From Owenia fusiformis (Eukaryota; Annelida; Polychaeta; Sabellida; Oweniidae), in NCBI GenBank assembly GCA_903813345.2, contig CAIIXF020000002.1, forward strand, positions 10,166,650 through 10,230,649: a DNA stretch of 64,000 nucleotides, in the 5' to 3' direction. The translations under genes and the position numbers were made by a program. Each line of letters starts with the position of its first letter. Position 1 is the first letter of the stretch. Shown in pieces: positions 57,528-64,000 of the stretch. The notes under the pieces are model-generated. The model searched no databases, was not told where the DNA came from, and saw only the letters and a list, made by a program, of their open reading frames with translations.

Positions 57528-57903
57528 ACTGGTGTATTTCATACTTGAGTGGGTTTGGGGTAGATATCACCCGGGAATATATATCATATCTGAGGAGCGG
57601 GCAGAATATATTGTATATGTCCCGCTCTAGGGCAAATGCGGGCAGATATAATATATCCATCCCGCCCCCGGGAATTTTTTCAAAAGTTTAAAAAAGTTTA
57701 AAAAATTTTAACATTTAAATTTCAGAAGTTTAAAAATTTTCAAAAAGTTGAAATGTAACAATTCTATTGTATTGAACTAAAGGAATATTATGAAAATGTT
57801 AAATATAAATTGTGCTTTTACAGTAAAGGCCTATCTTGTCATTTGAAAAAGGTGGAAAGGGTTATATCTACCCCAAACCCACTCAAGTATGAGATACACC
57901 AGT
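57528..57903. mobile_element. 376-bp element with 40-bp terminal inverted repeats
   Basis: Ends 57528-57567 and 57864-57903 match as inverted repeats at 39 of 40 positions (ACTGGTGTATTTCATACTTG start). The interior has CCCGGGAATATA and GCGGGCAGATATAATATA words in both orientations. No coding frame. A non-autonomous DNA element is likely. Confidence 0.75.
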
Positions 57904-57916
57904 TATGTACGGTCGG

Positions 57917-58025
57917 TTTTGGATACAGTGTTTATCCCGCGGGAAATATGTGTATCTCCCTCGGTCCCTGCAGTCCCTCGTGAGATACACATATTTCCCT
58001 TGGGATAAACCCTGTATCCAACACC
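57917..58025. mobile_element. Adjacent foldback element, about 109 bp
   Basis: GGATACAGTGTTTATCCCGC and GAAATATGTGTATCTCCC pair with their complements at 57977-58020. It begins 14 bp after the 376-bp element, and both are flanked by GTTATGTAC / GTACATAAC words, so they may be nested parts of one insertion. Confidence 0.65.
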
Positions 58026-60475
58026 TCCCAGTACATAACCCTTATATATATAAGTATGAAAGTTAATCTACAAGATCAATGAATTCTTAAGTTTAGACCA
58101 ATAATGTAGGTTATCCTGTGACTAGTGGGTACAATACCCTCTGAGCCCTTGGCAAGATATCTTTATTTCCCTCAATCAGGATATAACTCATATCTAAAAC
58201 CTCTCTTAACATTAAACCCTCATTTGTCTAACACTGACAATACACAGATTTGTTGTTGTTGATTCATTTGCCAGGAATCTGAGCCATTAAACATCAACAA
58301 AATTAGAAATATGGAATCACAAATAATGGAACAATTTCAACATGTTATGCTTTGCTTCTAATCTGGAACCAGATCCAAAGAACCAACAAACTTTCATGAT
58401 CGCTGACTGTTTTTGAAGAAAAGGAAACAAGCCTGACATGTTTTTCAGTTTCATTTTATACCACCAACCTTGAAATAGACACACCCCTTTAATAACACCC
58501 AATGCTTAACCTAACACAACCATTGAGACAGGCATACATACACATTGACTTAAACTGAAGTTTTTATAGAACAATATCACTTAAAATTTAATATATGCCT
58601 TTACTTGACTTGATATGTTGAAGCTTAAAAATATTTTGAACATTTTTTTTAGCATGCTATTTTAATTATCCTACTGAATGTAAGTTAGACTAAATCATGG
58701 CATATATTCCATTAATTCTAGACCTCTACCACAAAAATACATAATCTACATTTTAATCTAACATTTTCACTTCATCTAGAAATTTTTCTGTCTCAATCTC
58801 TTCCTAGATTTCTCCTACTTTTTGTCATATATTTCTGCACTTTCAAAAAGATTCAACAAACATGGAGTCTGAAAAATTACTTAATCCAGCTTACCTGCAC
58901 TTAAATATACCCCCTCCCTCCCCTACTTATATCACAGATTTTATTTCAATAAACCGATTTACAAAGAAAGGTCATATGAGGTAAATATTTACACTTTAGA
59001 TAAGTATTTACATAGTAAATTCAGAAGATAACCAAACAGTAAAATATCACCGTGGTTATATCCAGAAACATGAATTTAAGTCCTGCATATATGGAGTAAA
59101 ATGAACAAGAAATAAGAATGCAGTTTTAACACTTTAAACTGTATAGAAATATAGGAAAATCAGGGGTTTTATTCAAATTTTAGATGGAATCTCATAAATA
59201 ATCATGGCAGGTGGTCATTTGAGAATGATAAGTGAATAATCAGAGTTACCTGGCAATCAGTATTCAAGGATGTGAAGTTAATTAAATAGCATGAATAATG
59301 CATCATGCATTGTGCATAAAATAATGCATGTTTCTTAAAATGAGGAAATGATACTTACATATTATATTATATTATTTCCATCAATAAAAATACAATATTC
59401 ATAATCAGTTTTGAAAAAAATGTCATCCCAAAATATGCTGACCTTCATAAACACTGATAAACTAATATTAATTTACATCAGAGACCAATAACATTTTTTC
59501 AAAGCTGTAAAGTGAATTACAGTACCTTTCTGCATAGCAACTAGCTAGTAGTAAAATACAAGTATAGTGTATAATTTATGGTTATTTTCGCTTAACATTA
59601 TGACATTCATAAATATTTGGGAAATCTACCTTTCCTGTTTATGTACTACAATAATTGCATAAATTCATGATAAGCCAAATATGTGATTAAATCAATTTAA
59701 TCTCTTTGGCATGACTTCCTAGTTTCATTATCAATAATCAAACAATAAAATTGAATGCATACCATATATGGGCAATAATTCCTTATATGGCATGACAATG
59801 CATGTGAATGTAAGCTTTATGAATCATGCTCAAAACTGTCTTCGCAAGTTGTGGCTCCACTTCCTGATGAAATAACCTGAATTGTACAAATGTCATGAAA
59901 TATATACTTGCACTAATGTAAGGGAGTCAAACAAAGAAAATCTGAATTTCTTTATATTTAATAAAGCATAAACTAATCGGGAGTAAATCTAAATCTTCAA
60001 CATCCTACCAATCATGCAATGTGATTCTGATCACCACACTGATAAAGATGATATTATTGAAGGTCATAGACAATAAATAAACAATACAGCTGGAAAACTG
60101 CATGAATGCAACATTAATATCCTTGTATTTCTCTTACAGTATATCTAGAACAGACCCTACCTGGTAAAGCTACCTAAAGGCAGAATTTTATCATATTCAT
60201 CCACTGTCATAAAGATAACATTAAATGGAAAAAACGTTTATGGTTGACCCCTACACTCTTTAAGCCCATTTTTGATAATTTTAACCGATTGAGGCCTGTA
60301 ATTCCGAATGTGTCTGACCCCTAAATAAGTGCTGTTTGTGTAAACAAGAATATATTAAGTTGCAGATGTCACAAAATGTCATATAATAGGTTAGTGTTTA
60401 AATGTATTGAGCTCCAGGGTAAACTGGCATTCCTCATTCCTCTGAACATCTGTCTCCATTGATTCTATTTCACTA
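58026..60475. other. AT-rich intronic or intergenic DNA, no gene seen
   Basis: No exon could be supported. A strong minus-strand donor-like CAG|GTAAGC occurs near 58890-58897 and could belong to an alternative 5' UTR exon, but nothing else supports it. Confidence 0.4.
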
Positions 60476-60499
60476 ATCAGATGCAATAATTTGGTCAGA

Positions 60500-60685
60500 A
60501 ATGCAATACCTTGCTCTGGTATGCAATACCTCCGTTTGGTATGCAATACACATGTACCCTGGTTTGGTATGTAATACTTTAAATATCTTGGTTTGGTATA
60601 ATACCTTGGTTCTGCCATACCTTGGTTTGGTATGCAATATTGCAATACCTTCGTGGGATTGGCAATACCTTGGTTTGTTTATATA
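60500..60685. repeat. Degenerate ACCTTGGTTTGGTATGCAAT repeats
   Basis: About eight decayed copies of a unit near 20-25 bp. GGTATGCAATAC words alternate with CCTTGGTTTGG words. Open frames in several phases here are repeat products. Confidence 0.65.
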
Positions 60686-61046
60686 AGGCCTGGAGAATAG
60701 TAACAATTACTCTACAAAAATTGAAATAAAATTCCTGAAAAAGGTACTGAAGAATTTAATTAACTGAAGATTGATAATAATTAGTGTATTTGTATAGAGG
60801 CTCTATGCTAAATTTTTCAGATTTCTCCCAACTAAGTATTGTTTGAACCTCCTTTTTCTAAAAGATAACCCTTCCAGCCACCTTTACAAACACACAGAAA
60901 ATACTCCTTTACACTGATTGCTTTAACATCGTATAGATCAAATAACCCAAACATTTACAATATATTTAATTGATCAAACAGTCTACAAATGTAGCTCATG
61001 GCTCAGAAAAACACACCAGAAATTCAGAGGTCAAACCAAAGCTTAC

Positions 61047-61370
61047 CTTATCAAATGTAAACAAAGTGTATCTCCTAATAAAATGTTGTCCTGTGATACC
61101 CTGTCTCTAGACTCCTGCAATATCTGAACAGTGATACTGATTATCCTCTTAATCCTAATCCTACGTGATGTGTTCCCAAACTGAGGTTACTTCGCAGTTT
61201 AAATTTTTGTTGTTGATCGTAATCCCTTTGTCTGTTGATGTAAGTGTTTATTGATATGGAAGTGGCTATATTTTATTTCACATCCTCGTCAGTACACCTG
61301 GTGATGTCATGGGTCAGAGGTCAAGGATGACCAATCAGAACAGATGTATAATACCACACACTATATATCT
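61047..61370 (-). promoter_or_regulatory. Candidate 5' UTR exon and promoter of the thymosin gene
   Basis: A consensus donor AAG|GTAAGC on the minus strand follows 61047. About 320 bp upstream of it in gene direction lies TATATA (61368-61363), and a CCAAT-type word (reverse strand) is near 61331. No transcript evidence is available and the CCAAT position relative to the TATA box is atypical. The true first exon could lie elsewhere or outside the window. Confidence 0.2.
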
Positions 61371-62650
61371 TGCCCTCGGGTAAAATGTTACTGAAGTCAT
61401 ACTGTTTTGCTTACCTGTGAATAAAATGTCTTATATTTCTATAGAAATTTAAGCGGTAACTTCACCCTCATATCTATTCTATTCCTTACTTCCACCCCCC
61501 CCCCCCCCGAAGTCTTATATATAAATCATGACATCAGTGATGTTTTATGACTGGATTGAGACTGACCAGTCATGAATATTTATAATTGATAGTCATGAAT
61601 ATTTATAATTTATGATCAACTTAAGGTAGCAAGGAGGAGTGAGTAATCTGGACATACTGCATTCTGTCAAATAATATGACAATTCTAAAATAGAGAAATT
61701 ACCTGGGCAATATAACAATTCAACATATTAACAAGAACAAAACATATCTCAATGAGAATGCCAAAGAAGAAAACTTGCTAATTAATACTTAACCAAAAGA
61801 CATGAACATGACAAATATCAATATCACATTATTGCAAATGACTACAAAACTAAAAATGAGTACAAAACTAGAAATGACTACAAAACTGTAACAATCACTG
61901 CTGACAACCGACAACCTATGCCAGTCACATACACAGTGTGGTGATCCCTTATACATCGTTACACCAGAAGTTTACAACGTTCTACCCAGTACTTTCCGTG
62001 GGAGATTTGTAAGCACTCATTTATTTGGACATTTTGACAGAATATAAGATCCTTTCCCTTTTGTAGAAAAACAGTAGCTATAACAATATGGCATCACCTG
62101 AGGGATAAGATGAGTACAATATATTGCGACATAAAATCAATTCACAACATGTACAAAAACATGTACACATACTTGACTCTTTTAAAGTCCAAAACAAAGG
62201 TGACCATGGCTGATCACTTAATAAAAACATTAAAACATAAACAAGTGTACAGTTAAATCATAAGTACTTTAAGTATGCTGATATTTTAAAGATCTCAAGA
62301 GCCCTTCACATAAAGCACATGATGTAAACAAACTGTGGTTTTATATTGGAATCAACAGTTTTAGTGCAGAATTAGTTCATATTTTTGAGTGTGATCCAAC
62401 ACTAGTTAGAAATGAAAGGAAAAATATATCAGGAATTGAGCGGATACATCTACTTCAATCTTGTATCACATGATAGTGGTGATATTGATGAGCTAATTGA
62501 GGCAGTCTGAGGCAAAGCACTAAATATTGAGGCTATTGCTATATTCACGAGCATGGACAGGCATGAGACAGATGCTACAAATGCCTCTAATAACAGAAAT
62601 ATTTTCAGATGTTTTTTACTAAAATATACTACTTCAAATAAAAATGAAGA
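61371..62650. other. Intergenic DNA, no gene seen
   Basis: A C-run at 61495-61508 and short duplicated words (AGTCATGAATATTTATAATT near 61571-61610; GACTACAAAACTA near 61840-61880) are the only features noticed. Confidence 0.45.
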
Positions 62651-62656
62651 CCAAAA

Positions 62657-62807
62657 GAAATATGCCTCCTTTGGCCTTTTGCCTCATTTCATGAAATATG
62701 CCTAATTTAGCCTTTGCCTCATTTCATGAATTATGCCTCATTTAGCCTTTTGCCTAATTTCATGAAATATGCCTCCTTTAGCCTTACGCCTCATTTCAAA
62801 ACTTTCA
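62657..62807. repeat. About 38-44-bp tandem repeat, four units
   Basis: Unit signature ATATGCCTCCTTTAGCC plus TTTTGCCTCATTTCATGA recurs four times with small changes. The open frame starting at 62714 arises from it and is not called a gene. Confidence 0.8.
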
Positions 62808-64000
62808 CTTTACTTATTAGGTTTTGGCTGCACTCTGCCACCCCTGTTTCATGGATCTGTACGGTAGACTGTTACCAAGCAACAAACAAAAAACAACATG
62901 TTTTCCTCCTATGGAGGATACTGTTTAACGAGCTTCAGGTTTTCTCATTTGAAAGAACAGATATATCTCCTACAAAGTTTTCCCTCTTGTTGTGTTGTTT
63001 GGTCAAATCATGTGATGTCAAATTAAAATGAATGGGCTTTTTCCTTATTATTCCCAACCAGAGTATGGCCAATGTGTGACAACTTGGTTGTTTAACATAG
63101 TCACCACCAAGCTGTTGATGATTTGAACAACATAACCACAAAGCTAACAGTTGATGAACTAATTGCAACAAAATACGCCCACATAAATGAATCACGTTCC
63201 ACGTATCAACTAACTCTATTTTAGGAGCTGATTAGGCCCATTCTAGAATTCACCTGAAGTTGATGAAGTAATTTGTTGATTTTAAATTATTTAGTAATTT
63301 ACATGCACATGTATTTTTACCACATTAACATTATAGAGTAATTTCTGGCATGTTTTGATTTGTGGTGAACTTGCACTTTGATTTATTGAATGTCCTTTAC
63401 TTTAATGCTATTAAACAATCCTTCAGGAGATAGTGCTGAATCTACCAAACCAAAAGAAATGACCTCCAAGAGAGCCATAAAAATGCGTAAGATGGTGAAG
63501 GGCAATGATACAAATGTAAATAAATACCATCCTGCTACATGTTCTCCTATCGTGCTATCTTATCTCCATCTCCATTTCCTGTTCTCTAAATAGTTTTACA
63601 TTAAGTCTCTCAGGACCAACATCCTCTATGTACTTCAATGCAGGTGAGATTGCGAATGGAGAAAGGGGGAGGGGGGGTGACAAGGGCCTAGGGCAAGCCT
63701 ATACCATTTACCCTGCATGCAGAGTCTAGTTAAACTACAACTAAAACTGAAGACGAAGCTCTCTTTTAAGAAGTGAAGTCAAACAAATGCAAAGGGTAAA
63801 ACCATTCAGTGTAATATTGATAATCTTGCAATGAATTCACATGTTCTCCCATTGAGGGACTCACAGCCTGTACTATCTATTGGAGTTCTGATCCCTGGGG
63901 CCCTGATAAATATTAAATCCCAATGTATTTCTCAAAAATATGAGAATGCAGGGAAAAAAAAAAAGGTAAGACAAGAACATTGATGCAGACACAATAGGAA
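62808..64000. other. No supported gene to window end
   Basis: The open frame 63390-63590 has a basic K-R-A-I-K-M-R-K-M-V-K stretch but no recognisable domain, and it lacks evidence of splicing. A GGGACTCACAGCCTGTACTA word near 63856 belongs to the dispersed family at 9565 and 27813. Poly-A lies near 63954-63964. Confidence 0.4.

Noticed and set aside
62714-63028. Open frame of 105 codons on the plus strand
   Set aside because: Its first third is the tandem GCCTCATTTCATGA repeat and the remainder has no recognisable domain.

Overview
This is an AT-rich animal (metazoan) nuclear DNA window, not bacterial. Genes are split by GT-AG introns, intergenic DNA is long, and the sequence is packed with minisatellites, foldback elements, MITEs, LINE remnants and tRNA-derived SINE heads. 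A long beta-thymosin repeat gene and small secreted C-type-lectin-like (CTLD) proteins fit a marine invertebrate, possibly a lophotrochozoan such as a mollusc. I cannot fix the phylum from sequence alone.

Left part (about 6.0-26.9 kb, + strand): three tandem paralogous five-exon genes encode small secreted proteins of 173, 175 and 167 aa. All share one plan: a split signal peptide, then a symmetric phase 1-1 exon that looks like the C-terminal half of a CTLD (ending in L/I-C-E), then two exons that look like the N-terminal half of a CTLD (C-P, S-C-Y-K, L-C, a helix-2-like segment, ending in E-P-P or E-I-P-P). The halves are therefore in reversed order: a candidate circularly permuted C-type lectin fold kept in three copies. 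A related Y/F-T-x-G motif stands at both ends of the mature protein. Genes 1 and 3 also share a core promoter (TGACGCAAA exactly 26 bp before TATATAA).

Right part (32.7-49.2 kb, - strand): one thymosin-beta repeat gene with 13 coding exons, 602 aa and about 18 WH2/thymosin-like repeats. It ends in the family-typical IEQEKQA tail. Every internal coding junction is phase 1, so exons are interchangeable cassettes. Four repeats (6-9 and 10-13) are a block duplication whose two copies have different intron positions. The acceptor of one exon lies inside a 63-bp tandem array that multiplies the splice acceptor. The upstream 12 kb probably holds a non-coding 5' exon.

The rest is repeat DNA: a foldback-like element (1.3-3.7 kb), a 4.7-kb element with about 1-kb inverted arms (52.3-57.0 kb), at least seven copies of one MITE family with GTCACCAC/GTGGTGAC ends, several short palindromic elements, minisatellites with 54-, 63-, 32- and about 34-bp periods, and LINE pieces. 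I saw no rRNA gene, functional tRNA, CRISPR array, retrovirus, Polinton or toxin gene. Exons were read by eye from splice sites and reading frame; none was confirmed with transcripts.
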